A stretch of DNA of 64,000 bases from Aliirhizobium wenxiniae (GCF_014201355.1 NZ_JACHEG010000012.1:43474-107473); one strand, 5' to 3'. Counted from the stretch's first letter, positions 25,838 through 34,675 are shown. Notes: a model not told the origin generated them from the sequence alone. Numbers and translations are program-made.

Positions 25838-26740
25838 TTAATCTGCGGAATTGCGGCGAAGGCGTATCGCAAGTGGAGTGAATTGCTGACTGGCGACGTT
25901 AGGCGGGATCGCGCGCGAAAGGTGGTAGACGCAATTCTGCACAGAACGCAGAAGCGATAGAAGCTGTTGGTGAATTCCGGGCGCCGAAAACAAGACATCG
26001 TCACTCAAAAGATCTAACGGTTTATCACCTTCCACGGATGTGAGGTGGCTTCTAGCCGCGCCGGCTTCCATCGCCACCAACCCGGCGGCGGCCACATCCC
26101 AAGGGAAAAGACTTTCAGTATGCGCGTCTAGGCGACCCATGCCAACATAACAAATGTCGAGCACAGGTGACGCGCTTCTACGAATATCCTGACAATTGCG
26201 CAGAAGTAGATCGACCCGCTGGCTCAGCGATCCAACGCTGGTTTTGTCGTGAGGGAAACCGGTGCTGACGACCGACCGAAGCAAATCTGTTGGCGACGAA
26301 GGCTCTATGCGCGTGCCATTGAAGGTCGCGCCCTCGCCTCTAACTGCGCGAAAGGTCTCGTCAAGGGCTGGTGCATGGACACAGCCAGCCAACACCTTCC
26401 CATCCATAGCGAACGCTACCGATATCCCGAAATATGGATGGCCGCGCACGTAGTTGGCGGTACCGTCAATTGGGTCGATGATCCATAGCGGGCCGGAATA
26501 GTTGTAGGCATGGCTGCTGCTATCCTCTTCAGACAGGATCCGATGGGCCGGAAATTCCCCGAGTATGCAGGATGATATTATTCGCTCAGAAAGGATATCT
26601 GCGGCGCTTACTATGTCTGTTCCGCCCTTGCTACGGATATCCGAGCGAGAGGCCATCCATTCGCTCACGACGGCGTGCCCGGCCTTTCTTGCTGCGCTTT
26701 CGGCGATTGCGGATATTTTGGCAATATCGAGCATAGGCAT
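25838..26740 (-). CDS. Inositol-monophosphatase-family phosphatase
   Basis: This 300-residue metal-dependent phosphatase of the IMPase/CysQ/FBPase superfamily shows the metal-site motifs EEDSS, WIIDPIDGTANYVRG and PWDVAAAGLVAMEAG. The start is ATG 26740 or 26734, both behind GGAGGGGG. The open frame further upstream lacks similarity. Its codon usage looks somewhat less GC-rich than its neighbours and it interrupts an otherwise coherent two-component/envelope cluster, which may indicate separate acquisition. The substrate (inositol phosphate, PAP or a sugar phosphate) is not determinable. Confidence 0.8.
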   Translation of the reverse strand: MPMLDIAKISAIAESAARKAGHAVVSEWMASRSDIRSKGGTDIVSAADILSERIISSCILGEFPAHRILSEEDSSSHAYNYSGPLWIIDPIDGTANYVRGHPYFGISVAFAMDGKVLAGCVHAPALDETFRAVRGEGATFNGTRIEPSSPTDLLRSVVSTGFPHDKTSVGSLSQRVDLLLRNCQDIRRSASPVLDICYVGMGRLDAHTESLFPWDVAAAGLVAMEAGAARSHLTSVEGDKPLDLLSDDVLFSAPGIHQQLLSLLRSVQNCVYHLSRAIPPNVASQQFTPLAIRLRRNSAD

Positions 26741-26982
26741 GCCCCCTCCGAACCGTTTCGCCAGCAAGATACGGTCATCGATATTTAGCTTGCCGCTGCG
26801 TTGAGGTCCACGGCGTTGGACAATTCGGGTAACCTCTATCGGAGTAGCCACGAGCGACGCTGGCCAAACAGAGTTGAGGTTGAGAACAGAAATGATTTGT
26901 CGGGGAAGTCCTGACATTCGCGACAGAGAGTATTCCTGAGAGCCGGACAATGCCCGGCCCTCGCTCCAAACGCCTCCCCGCC
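26741..26982. other. Gap without recognised gene
   Basis: These 242 bases separate the phosphatase gene from the end of the MipA-family gene. The phosphatase frame stays open through most of it, but the putative extension has no recognisable domain. The phosphatase promoter is expected here. Confidence 0.4.
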
Positions 26983-27831
26983 TTAAAATTTGTAGCCGAC
27001 GAATAGAGAAGCTGAGGGCTGTGTCTTTTCTTCCACGATCGGGCTGTCTGCGGCGTCTCCTGTCAGGAAGCCCACGCCGGCCTCGCCGCGGATGAGCCAG
27101 TTTTCGCTCAGGAGGTAGATTGCCGATGCCGAAACGTTGACGCGTTTCAGGCCGGCCTCGGCCTTGTATTCTGGAAGACCGGATTTTGCTGCCTGGGCGG
27201 CGGTCACGTCGAAATAGGACTGCATATGCTTGTCGTTGGCGACTACCGCTTCGACACCGGCGCCTAGGATCAGCCGCTCACTTACCGGCGCCTGATATTC
27301 CGCGCCGAATGTGCCGATCAGGCTCTCGCTGCCTTCGATGGTCTGGTCAACGCTCGCATAGATCTCGAAACCGTCCCACTTGTAGGAGGCCTTGGCGCCG
27401 ACCGTGGCTGCAAAGTCGATATCGCCCAGTCCCCTCAGGCGGTCAGCGTCGTCTTCATCACGCCCACCTTCGTAACCGACCTTGGCTGCGAGTGCGAAGC
27501 CGTTGTGCTCGAATGCGGTGATCGTCACGCCGCGCGGATCGATCTCCAGCCACTCGCCATAGGTGAAGACGACGAATGGTACGGGCTGTACTTTGAAATC
27601 GCCGCTACCCTCATATTCCGGCTCGTAAATTCCGCCTGCGCCGACGATGAGGCTCCAGTTGCGTTCGGGTTTCTCCTTGTTAAACCGCTCCTGGTCGAAT
27701 GGCGGTTCCGGCGGCTGTCCTGAAAGGCCTGCATCGGCAGCAAGCGTGGTCGAAACCGTGCCGGCGATCGCGAGCGTGACGTATAAGGCGCTTGCGAGAA
27801 GTCGCCGATCGGTCCGTTGGATAAAAGACAT
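26983..27831 (-). CDS. MipA/OmpV-family outer-membrane protein
   Basis: This 282-residue outer-membrane beta-barrel has a signal peptide (hydrophobic ASALYVTLAIAGTVSTTLAADA). The family features are clear: WSLIVGAGGIYEPEYEGSGDFKVQPVPFVVFTYG near the N-terminus, alternating barrel strands, and a C-terminal aromatic ending FVGYKF. ATG 27831 behind GGAGCACCC is the start. Members of this family are often controlled by adjacent two-component systems. Here the histidine kinase is divergent, 234 bases away. Confidence 0.88.
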   Translation of the reverse strand: MSFIQRTDRRLLASALYVTLAIAGTVSTTLAADAGLSGQPPEPPFDQERFNKEKPERNWSLIVGAGGIYEPEYEGSGDFKVQPVPFVVFTYGEWLEIDPRGVTITAFEHNGFALAAKVGYEGGRDEDDADRLRGLGDIDFAATVGAKASYKWDGFEIYASVDQTIEGSESLIGTFGAEYQAPVSERLILGAGVEAVVANDKHMQSYFDVTAAQAAKSGLPEYKAEAGLKRVNVSASAIYLLSENWLIRGEAGVGFLTGDAADSPIVEEKTQPSASLFVGYKF

Positions 27832-28065
27832 GGGTGCTCCAGTGAATTTGACACGGGGCATCACCTGAAAGGGCGAGCCGTGCATGCAACGCATCTGTCC
27901 TGTCACGGATGGATCCGGCTCAGCATGTCTTTGTGTTACGCTTTGTTGCGGACAAGCTGGATTAGGTGGCCTAGGGCAAGCAAGTCGCGATCGACACAAA
28001 ACTTAATGTGGTTTTGCGGCGGATGGCCTTATCTTCAGGGCAACAGGCCTGCGATAGGGGCCGCA

Positions 28066-29430
28066 ATGCAATCTGTACCGGGCGGAACGGCCCAAGGGGG
28101 CGTTTTGGGATTTCGGGTCTCCCGGTTGTTTTCGACCATTCACGGCCAGATCACCGCAGTCATTTTTGCCTGCCTGATCATTGCTTTCATCATCGGTTCG
28201 ACGCTCGAAAGTTGGGTCAGGGAGGAATACAGCGCTCCTGATATGGAAAGTATGTCGGCCCACGTGTCCGCGATCGCTTCTGTGCTTGCGCCGGCAACGC
28301 CCGGCGACAGAGATGTGATACTGGCGGCGGCTAATCACGAAGACGGGCGTCTGACATTGCAGCCGCTCTCGTATTCAGAACGGTTCACCACGTCCTCGCC
28401 TGACGAGCCTTTCCTCCAAGTCATCCTCGATCGGCTACTTCCTCCAGAAAACCACCCCGTACCATTCGGCGGCTGGAGGACGTTTGCCGACGGAAAACGT
28501 GTGCTTGCCGCGCAAGTCGACAACGATACACTTCTCGTCATGGAATTGCCCGAAAGCTTCCTTCGCAACGATGCGCTGATATTCGGTTCGAACTATCTGG
28601 TGGCAACAGTCACGCTGCTCATCCTGTTTTCGGTGTTTGCGGTGGGGGCGCTGACCAGCCCGTTGCGGCGCATCGCGTCGGCGGCAATGAAGGCGGATAT
28701 CTCTCTCGGCCCGGCGATATTCGAAGAGCGTGGAAGCTCCGAAATCGTCACACTCGCCCGCGCGCTGAACGGCATGCAGCGGCGGATTTCGACCATGGTG
28801 GAATCGCGCACGAGGATGCTGCGCGGCATCAGCCATGACCTGAGGACACCGTTGACGCGCCTGCGGCTTCGCGCGGAAAGAGTGCAGGAAGACGAGACAA
28901 GGGAAGGCCTTCTCGGAGATATCGAGCGCATCGACCGGCTGCTGAAGGAAAGCCTGGGTTATCTTCGCGACAACCACCAGCGGGAAGTTTCGCAACGCGC
29001 GGATCTCGGCTCCATGCTGCAGACGACCTGTGACGAATTCGCCGACATGGGGCATGACGTGCAATATAGTGGCCCCGCACGCATGGTCACCAATTTCAAG
29101 CCTTTGGCGCTGACGCGCGCGATTACCAATCTCTGCGAAAACGCGATAAAGTTCGGCACGCATGTGAAGGTCGAGCTTCGCGCCGTCGAAGGGCAGGCGG
29201 TCATCGACATCAGCGATGACGGGCCGGGCATTCCGGAGCAATATCGCACCCGTGTGCTTGAACCATTTTTCAAGGTCGATACGGCGCGCCAGGACACCGA
29301 AACCGGCTTTGGTCTGGGCCTTTCCATCGTTGCCGAAATCGTCCAGGCGCATCATGGAAAACTGGTTCTGCTCGATCGTCAGCCCAACGGGCTCGTGGCG
29401 CGCATCATCCTGCCTCTGGAGCAAAAATAA
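28066..29430 (+). CDS. Sensor histidine kinase
   Basis: This 454-residue membrane kinase has one helix near residues 28-46 (ITAVIFACLIIAFIIG), a periplasmic sensor of about 130 residues, a second helix (VATVTLLILFSVFAVGAL), a HAMP linker, the H-box MLRGISHDLRTPLTRLR, N-box NLCENAIKF and G-boxes DDGPGIPEQ and GFGLGLSIVAEIV. It is complete. ATG 28066 follows AGGGG, and the frame open to 27817 overlaps the mipA leader on the other strand. It is the probable partner of the regulator at 25025. Confidence 0.9.
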   Translation: MQSVPGGTAQGGVLGFRVSRLFSTIHGQITAVIFACLIIAFIIGSTLESWVREEYSAPDMESMSAHVSAIASVLAPATPGDRDVILAAANHEDGRLTLQPLSYSERFTTSSPDEPFLQVILDRLLPPENHPVPFGGWRTFADGKRVLAAQVDNDTLLVMELPESFLRNDALIFGSNYLVATVTLLILFSVFAVGALTSPLRRIASAAMKADISLGPAIFEERGSSEIVTLARALNGMQRRISTMVESRTRMLRGISHDLRTPLTRLRLRAERVQEDETREGLLGDIERIDRLLKESLGYLRDNHQREVSQRADLGSMLQTTCDEFADMGHDVQYSGPARMVTNFKPLALTRAITNLCENAIKFGTHVKVELRAVEGQAVIDISDDGPGIPEQYRTRVLEPFFKVDTARQDTETGFGLGLSIVAEIVQAHHGKLVLLDRQPNGLVARIILPLEQK

Positions 29431-29431
29431 A

Positions 29432-29456
29432 ACGGCGAGCCGGTGAGGCTCGCCGT
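29432..29456. terminator. Bidirectional terminator between histidine kinase and ribB
   Basis: A perfect 10-bp stem, ACGGCGAGCC and GGCTCGCCGT, has a 5-base loop. Read on the minus strand it is followed by TTTTATTTTT, giving a good intrinsic terminator for ribB. It lies between convergent genes and can serve both. Confidence 0.8.
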
Positions 29457-29481
29457 ATCTTGGTCGAATGCGCGGAGCCGA

Positions 29482-30114
29482 TCAGGCTGCCGCCAATGCT
29501 CCGGCCTTCGCGTCATTCAGATATTGGATGAGGTCCTCGATGGTGATGACCAGCAAGCCGTTCTGTTCCGCGAAGATCTCAAGCTGGGGAAGACGGGCCA
29601 TGGTGCCGTCGTCATTGGATATTTCGCAGATGACGCCCGACAGTGCCTTTCCGGCCAGCCTGCAAAGATCGACTGCCGCTTCCGTGTGGCCGGGGCGGCC
29701 GAGAACACCTTCCGGATTTGCCCTCAACGGAAAGATATGGCCCGGGCGGGCAAAATCGGCGGGGCGGGCTGCCGGGTCGACAAGCGCCTTGACGGTCGCG
29801 GCGCGGTCGGCGGCCGAGATACCGGTCGTGGTGCCGGGAATGTAATCGACGGACACGGTGAAGGCCGTCTTCATCGATTCCGTGTTGTTCGGCACCATCA
29901 AGGGAAGTTCGAGTTCATCGATGCGAGTGTGGTCCATGGCGATGCAGATCAGGCCACGGGCCTTGTTCATCATGAACGCTATCTTCTCATTGGTTGCATC
30001 TTCTGCAGCAAAAATCAGATCGCCTTCGTTTTCGCGGTCCTGGTCATCGACAACCACAACCATTTCCCCGCGGGAAAAGGCTTCGATTGCATCTTCAATT
30101 CTGGAAATCGTCAT
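29482..30114 (-). CDS. ribB: 3,4-Dihydroxy-2-butanone 4-phosphate synthase
   Basis: This 210-residue enzyme converts ribulose 5-phosphate to 3,4-dihydroxy-2-butanone 4-phosphate plus formate in riboflavin synthesis. The conserved VDDQDRENEGDL metal/substrate loop, ARGLICIAMD, GTTTGISAADRA and GRPGHTEAAVDL are all present. It is the stand-alone RibB form with no GTP cyclohydrolase II domain. An FMN riboswitch in its leader shows feedback by flavin. Confidence 0.95.
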   Translation of the reverse strand: MTISRIEDAIEAFSRGEMVVVVDDQDRENEGDLIFAAEDATNEKIAFMMNKARGLICIAMDHTRIDELELPLMVPNNTESMKTAFTVSVDYIPGTTTGISAADRAATVKALVDPAARPADFARPGHIFPLRANPEGVLGRPGHTEAAVDLCRLAGKALSGVICEISNDDGTMARLPQLEIFAEQNGLLVITIEDLIQYLNDAKAGALAAA

Positions 30115-30229
30115 TTCAAGTCTTTCAAGGGTTAAGCCGGTAAAGGCTGTTGCATCGGCTTATCACCGACAAAACTATCCCTTGGGCGAACAAGCGCCAC
30201 GGGCAGCCCGGTCAAAGGCCGCCGCGGGT

Positions 30230-30370
30230 TGGTCTCTTCCATCCGGACTATAACCGTCGGCTCCGGCATCTCACCGGATCTGCTGACCTTCCTTTTTAAG
30301 GAAGCGCTCGCGGGCTCCGGGGGAAACCCCGATACCGCCGGTGGGGAGTTACACCCCGCCCTGAGAACGG
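30230..30370 (-). promoter_or_regulatory. FMN riboswitch (RFN element) upstream of ribB
   Basis: On the minus strand the leader carries the conserved RFN segments in order: CAGGGCGGGGTG, CCCCACCGGCGGTA, AGCCCGCGAGCG, GGTCAGCAGATCCGGTG, GCCGGAGCCGACGGTTATAG and GTCCGGATGGAAGAGACC. Binding of FMN should lower ribB expression. Between the aptamer and the start codon, TAAGCCG and CGGCTTA (30133-30139 with 30156-30162) can form a small stem that may be part of the expression platform. Confidence 0.95.
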
Positions 30371-30470
30371 AGCGAGTTTATTTCAACAGACGCTTGAATT
30401 GCAACAGGCAAACGCGCTCAGAAAATTCAGGTAGGGATGAAAATATTGCGCAATCGCCGGAAGATGCGCT

Positions 30471-31280
30471 TTATTTTGCTATCAGGATCTCGATGCCGCG
30501 CTTCTCGAATTCTTTAGCATCTCGGTCGGAAATGCCGTCATCGGTGATGAAGGAGTTGATCACGTCCAGCGATCCGAGACGGGTGAAGGACGAGCGGTTG
30601 ATCTTGGTGCTATCGGCGACGAGATAGACATGTGCCGCTGCCTTGATCATCGCTTCCTTGAGCTGCAGGTCGGCAAAGCTCGGATAGGTGAGGCCCGCAT
30701 CGAGCGCCACGCCGGCGGTGGCGAGAAACAGCTTGCCGGCAAAGATGTTGCGGAAATATTCGACCGACTTGTCGCCCGAAAGCGAGAGCGTCGGAGATTT
30801 GAACTGCCCGCCCGGCATATGCACCGCGAAGGTCGGCACCGAGCCGAGGATGATGGCGATGTTCAGCGCGTTGGTTATCAGCGTCAGGTCGCGCCGGTTG
30901 GTCAGCCGGGTCGCGATTTCGGTCGTTGTCGTACCAGCGTCGAGGATCAGCGTCTCGCCGTCCTTGACCAGGCTGGCGGCGAGCGCGCCGATCCGGCGCT
31001 TCTTGTCCATGTTCTCCTGATGATGGAGCGTCATCGTGCCGGTCGCAGGCGCTGCGGTATTCAGATAGGCGCCGCCATGCTCGCGGGTGATGAAGCCCTC
31101 GCTTTCCAGCCGTTCCAGATCCTGCCGGATCGTCGCTTCCGATACGCGGAAGGCGCCGGCGAGGTCTCTCACCCGCGCCGACCCTTCTTCCTGCAGCCAT
31201 TCGAGGATACGGCGTCGTCTCGGCTCGGACAGGAGACCGATCATCGACTCCGAAGCATCCTGCTCTTCTTTCGCTTCCAT
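30471..31280 (-). CDS. DeoR/GlpR-family transcriptional repressor
   Basis: This 269-residue regulator has the N-terminal DeoR helix-turn-helix (RRRRILEWLQEEGSARVRDLAGAFRVSEATIRQDLERLESEGFITREHGGAY) and a C-terminal sugar-phosphate-binding domain of ribose-5-phosphate-isomerase fold (DAGTTTTEIATRL, LITNALNIA). It precedes the ribose-type ABC genes on the same DNA segment and is likely their repressor, relieved by a phosphorylated sugar. ATG 31280 is chosen. ATG 31313 and the internal M at 31244 are alternatives. An operator-like TTTCG element lies in its own leader (31305-31319). Confidence 0.9.
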   Translation of the reverse strand: MEAKEEQDASESMIGLLSEPRRRRILEWLQEEGSARVRDLAGAFRVSEATIRQDLERLESEGFITREHGGAYLNTAAPATGTMTLHHQENMDKKRRIGALAASLVKDGETLILDAGTTTTEIATRLTNRRDLTLITNALNIAIILGSVPTFAVHMPGGQFKSPTLSLSGDKSVEYFRNIFAGKLFLATAGVALDAGLTYPSFADLQLKEAMIKAAAHVYLVADSTKINRSSFTRLGSLDVINSFITDDGISDRDAKEFEKRGIEILIAK

Positions 31281-31304
31281 TCCGGCCTGCCTAAATCCTT
31301 GAAC

Positions 31305-31319
31305 CGCAAACAATCGAAA
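31305..31319 (-). promoter_or_regulatory. Candidate DeoR operator in its own leader
   Basis: On the minus strand TTTCGATTGTTTGCG resembles the TTTCG-N5-TTTCG elements found in the transporter/isomerase divergent promoter (11 of 15 positions identical to the core of 35842-35859). This would allow autoregulation. It is identified by eye only. Confidence 0.35.
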
Positions 31320-31374
31320 CCATTCGATTCTCTTTTATGGGATCATTACAGGAACAGCCCTGAGCTTTAAATCC

Positions 31375-32457
31375 TCAATTCGCGTTCTGCTGCAGGACGA
31401 CACGGGCCTGAAGCTTCTGCTGGACCTGATCGACGACGACGGCGGCGATGATGACGAGGCCCTTGATCACCGTCTGCCAGAAGGACGAAACGCCCATCAT
31501 GATCAGCCCGTCCGCAAGGATGCCGATCACGAACGCACCGACGATCGTGCCCGCGATGCGCCCGCGTCCGCCGGACATTGATGTACCGCCGAGCACGGCC
31601 GCGGCAATGGCGTTGAGTTCGAATGTCTCGCCGGTCGCCGGGTGGCTGGCCTGCAGCTGCGATGAAATGATCAGGCCGACGAGTGCTGCGCAAAGCCCGG
31701 AGAACATGTAGACGAACAGCTTGGTGCGATCGACATTGACGCCGGACAATGCCGCCCCGCGTTCATTGCCGCCGACGGCATAGATATGCCGGCCAAGCGG
31801 TGTGCGCGTTGCAAGATAGGCAGCGCCCAGTGCGACCACGACCATGATCCAGACGGAGACGGGCAGGCCGAAGAATGTGCCCGAACCGATGATGCGGAAC
31901 GTGTCCGATCCGTATTCCGGATTGCCCGCAAGATTGGGAAATGTCCGGCCGTCGGAGAAGAGCAGTGCTGAGCCGCGGGCGACATAAAGGATGCCGAGTG
32001 TCGCGATGAATGGCGCGACATTCAGCTTTGTTATCAGCATCCCGTTTATCCAGCCTATGAATATGCCGACGACAAGCACGATGAGGCAGATCTCGATCGT
32101 GTTGAACTGGACGCTGTAGGCGACACCGACAAAGCCGAGGTCGATGCCGTAAAGCACCAGATAGCCGGCGACCATGGCGCACAGGCCGACGATAGAGCCG
32201 ACCGAAAGATCGATGCCGCCGGCAATGATGACGAAGGTCATGCCGATTGCGAGGATCGCGTTCAGTGCCACATGCTTGGAGATGATCAGCATGTTGCCTG
32301 TCGTCAGGAAGTTCGGTGCGGCAATGGCGAAGAAGGCGAAGACCAGGATCAGCGCCACGAAGGTGCGCATGTGCAGAAGCAGCAGAAGCGCCGATGTTCT
32401 GGATTTGTGACCGCCGATCACGGTCTTGGCGTTGCCCGAGGCGTCGATGCTGCTCAT
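31375..32457 (-). CDS. Ribose-type ABC transporter permease (RbsC-like), candidate apiose importer
   Basis: This 360-residue inner-membrane permease of the CUT2 family carries GGIDLSVGSIVGLCAM and GRGRIAGTIVGAFVIGIL, which are conserved in RbsC-type proteins. It would be the pore for a monosaccharide bound by the protein at 34676. The start ATG 32457 overlaps the ATPase gene end by four bases. Substrate assignment to D-apiose rests only on the neighbouring catabolic genes. Confidence 0.92.
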   Translation of the reverse strand: MSSIDASGNAKTVIGGHKSRTSALLLLLHMRTFVALILVFAFFAIAAPNFLTTGNMLIISKHVALNAILAIGMTFVIIAGGIDLSVGSIVGLCAMVAGYLVLYGIDLGFVGVAYSVQFNTIEICLIVLVVGIFIGWINGMLITKLNVAPFIATLGILYVARGSALLFSDGRTFPNLAGNPEYGSDTFRIIGSGTFFGLPVSVWIMVVVALGAAYLATRTPLGRHIYAVGGNERGAALSGVNVDRTKLFVYMFSGLCAALVGLIISSQLQASHPATGETFELNAIAAAVLGGTSMSGGRGRIAGTIVGAFVIGILADGLIMMGVSSFWQTVIKGLVIIAAVVVDQVQQKLQARVVLQQNAN

Positions 32458-33983
32458 CGTGTTTCAACCCTGTTTAGATTGGGGGTTGCCGCGGAGATGA
32501 CCTCCGCAGCGCTTGCGCCGGCCGGGAACTGTCCGGTCAGCCGTCCATTCGCCATGACGAGTACGCGATCGGAAAGGGCGAGAACTTCTTCCAGATCGGA
32601 TGTTACGAAGAGGATGCCGAGGCCGTCTTCTGCAAGCCGGCGCATGGTGCGGAAAATCTCCGCCTTGGCGCCGATATCGATGCCGCGCGACGGTTCGTCC
32701 ATCAGCAGGATTTTCGGCCGTGTCATCAGCGCCTTGCCGATCACGACCTTCTGCTGGTTTCCGCCGGAAAGGCTGGAGACGGGATGTTCGAGGCTGGCGA
32801 TCTTGATCGCCATGCGCTTGACGAATTCCGCCGCCTTGGCGGCTTCGGCCTTCAGCGACAGGTGAAACCCGCGGGTAAAATCGTAAAGCGACGACATGGT
32901 CAGGTTTTCGCGGATGGTCATAATTTGCACGAGGCCGTCGCGCTTGCGATCCTCCGGGATGAGCGCCAGGCCGCGACGGATCCGGCCGGACACGCTCTTT
33001 TCCTTCACCGGCTTGCCGCCGATGAAGATCTGGCCCGAGGAATTCGGGTGTTGCGCCATGATGCATTCGAGAAGCTCGGAGCGACCCGCACCCATCAGGC
33101 CGTAAAGCCCGACGATCTCGCCCTCGCGCACGGAAAGCGACATGTGGTCGACGGCATAACCGCCCGCCGGGCTCGGAAGGCAGACATTATCGACACGGAA
33201 CACTTCATTGCCGAGTTCATGATCGCCGGTCTTCGGAAACTCCTTCGAGGCGCTGCCGATCATGTTGGCGACGATCCATGGAATATCGACGCCCTGCATT
33301 GAGCGCGATCCGGTGATCGCGCCATCGCGCAGAACGGTGATGTAGTCGCCGATGCGGATCAGCTCTTCCAGCCGGTGGGAAATGTAGACGATGCCGACGC
33401 CCTGTTTCCTCAGGTCGCCGATGACCCGGAACAAGACTTCCACCTCGGCCGCGGAAAGCGCAGATGTCGGTTCGTCGAGGATCAGGATACGGGCGTTTTC
33501 GGCCAGCGCCTTGGCGATTTCGACGATCTGCTGCTGACCGATCCGCAGGTTGCCGAGCGGCGTGTCCGGGTCGATATTCTGTTCGAGGCGTTTCATCAGC
33601 GCCGCGGCAGCGGTTCTCTGCGCCTGGCTGTCGATATGGATGCCGGCGCGCGTCTTTTCGTGCCCGACGAATATGTTTTCCGCCACCGTCAGGTTCGGGA
33701 ACAGGTTGAGTTCCTGAAACACGATGCCGACGCCGTGTTTTGCGGCATCCGTCTTGTCGGCGAAGACGACCTGCTGCCCGTCTATCTCGATCGTGCCGCC
33801 ATTCAGCTGCTCGACGCCGGCGATGATCTTCATCAGCGTCGATTTTCCGGCGCCGTTCTCTCCGACGAGCACGTTTACCGCTCCCATGCGCAGATCGAAA
33901 TCGACATTTTTCAGCGCCTGGGTGCCGGGATAGATTTTCGAGCCGTTGCGGATCGAAAGGCCGATAGGATTGGCGTCCGTCAT
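32454..33983 (-). CDS. Ribose-type ABC transporter double ATPase (RbsA-like)
   Basis: This 509-residue CUT2 ATPase has two nucleotide-binding domains. The first is complete (GENGAGKSTLMK, ILDEPTSAL) and the second is the usual degenerate form (GLMGAGRSE, LSGGNQQKVVIGKALMTRPKILLMDEPSRGID). It overlaps DUF2291 upstream and the permease downstream, so the four genes are read as one unit from the binding-protein promoter. Confidence 0.93.
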   Translation of the reverse strand: MTDANPIGLSIRNGSKIYPGTQALKNVDFDLRMGAVNVLVGENGAGKSTLMKIIAGVEQLNGGTIEIDGQQVVFADKTDAAKHGVGIVFQELNLFPNLTVAENIFVGHEKTRAGIHIDSQAQRTAAAALMKRLEQNIDPDTPLGNLRIGQQQIVEIAKALAENARILILDEPTSALSAAEVEVLFRVIGDLRKQGVGIVYISHRLEELIRIGDYITVLRDGAITGSRSMQGVDIPWIVANMIGSASKEFPKTGDHELGNEVFRVDNVCLPSPAGGYAVDHMSLSVREGEIVGLYGLMGAGRSELLECIMAQHPNSSGQIFIGGKPVKEKSVSGRIRRGLALIPEDRKRDGLVQIMTIRENLTMSSLYDFTRGFHLSLKAEAAKAAEFVKRMAIKIASLEHPVSSLSGGNQQKVVIGKALMTRPKILLMDEPSRGIDIGAKAEIFRTMRRLAEDGLGILFVTSDLEEVLALSDRVLVMANGRLTGQFPAGASAAEVISAATPNLNRVETR

Positions 33984-34603
33984 GGCGCGACCTCGATCGA
34001 TACCGGCGTGATCAACGGTTTTTCGCCGGCCGAGCGGATGACCACAGCGCCGACGAAATTCACCTTCTTGCCCTTCAGCTCGGTATCGGCCGCGGGCAGT
34101 TTGGAAACGGCCTTGTCGTTCAGCGCGCGCCCGAGTTTCGCGTATTCTATCTGGTCGCGGAATGTCGAGAAATCATAGAGGTTGGTGGTGTCGCGCAAGG
34201 CACTGCCCTTGACCACCGGTCCGAGCTGGAGCGTCGCATCTGCCTTTCCGTCGCCATCGACGTCGATTTCCGCAACGGCGGCCTTGGTGCTGGCGCGGGT
34301 ATCTTCCAATACGGTGGCCGTGCCCTTGACCGGGAAATTCCAGCCGCCGCCGGCGCCGCCGACGCGAATACCGTGGCTTTCGCCCGCCTTGTCCAGGCTG
34401 CCCTTGATCGCGCCTTGCAGCGTTGCAAGATCGACCGCCTTTTCGGTAAGGGCCGGAACGAGCTTGGCGTCGAATGTCGTCTCGACGACTTCGGCAATGG
34501 GATCGGCGGCTGCGCCGCCTTCACCGTCACTGGTTTTCACCAGCTTGCAGCCGGAAACGGACGCGGCAAGAAGGCTTGCCACAAACAGGGTCGTGATCTT
34601 CAT
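33980..34603 (-). CDS. DUF2291-family lipoprotein
   Basis: This 207-residue protein starts with a lipoprotein signal (MKITTLFVASLLAASVSGC, lipobox VSGC) and continues with a DUF2291 domain (FPVKGTATVLEDTRASTKAAVAEIDVDGDGKADATLQLGPVVKGSALRD). This family occurs in CUT2 sugar operons of rhizobia, but its function is unknown. Being envelope-anchored and co-translated with the ATPase gene, it is probably an accessory of this importer. ATG 34603 is chosen because it gives a clean lipoprotein leader. Confidence 0.8.
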   Translation of the reverse strand: MKITTLFVASLLAASVSGCKLVKTSDGEGGAAADPIAEVVETTFDAKLVPALTEKAVDLATLQGAIKGSLDKAGESHGIRVGGAGGGWNFPVKGTATVLEDTRASTKAAVAEIDVDGDGKADATLQLGPVVKGSALRDTTNLYDFSTFRDQIEYAKLGRALNDKAVSKLPAADTELKGKKVNFVGAVVIRSAGEKPLITPVSIEVAP

Positions 34604-34634
34604 GGGTACCCGCACTTCTTTTAAAAGCAAGAGG

Positions 34635-34663
34635 CACCCGGGACATGTGGCATGTCCCGGGTG
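34635..34663 (-). promoter_or_regulatory. Intercistronic hairpin after the ribose-type binding-protein gene
   Basis: A perfect 13-bp stem, CACCCGGGACATG with CATGTCCCGGGTG, and a three-base loop lies 13 bases after the binding-protein stop and before DUF2291. It has no T-run and lies inside the operon, so partial termination or mRNA protection is likely. Confidence 0.65.
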
Positions 34664-34675
34664 GGGATGGCGGTC

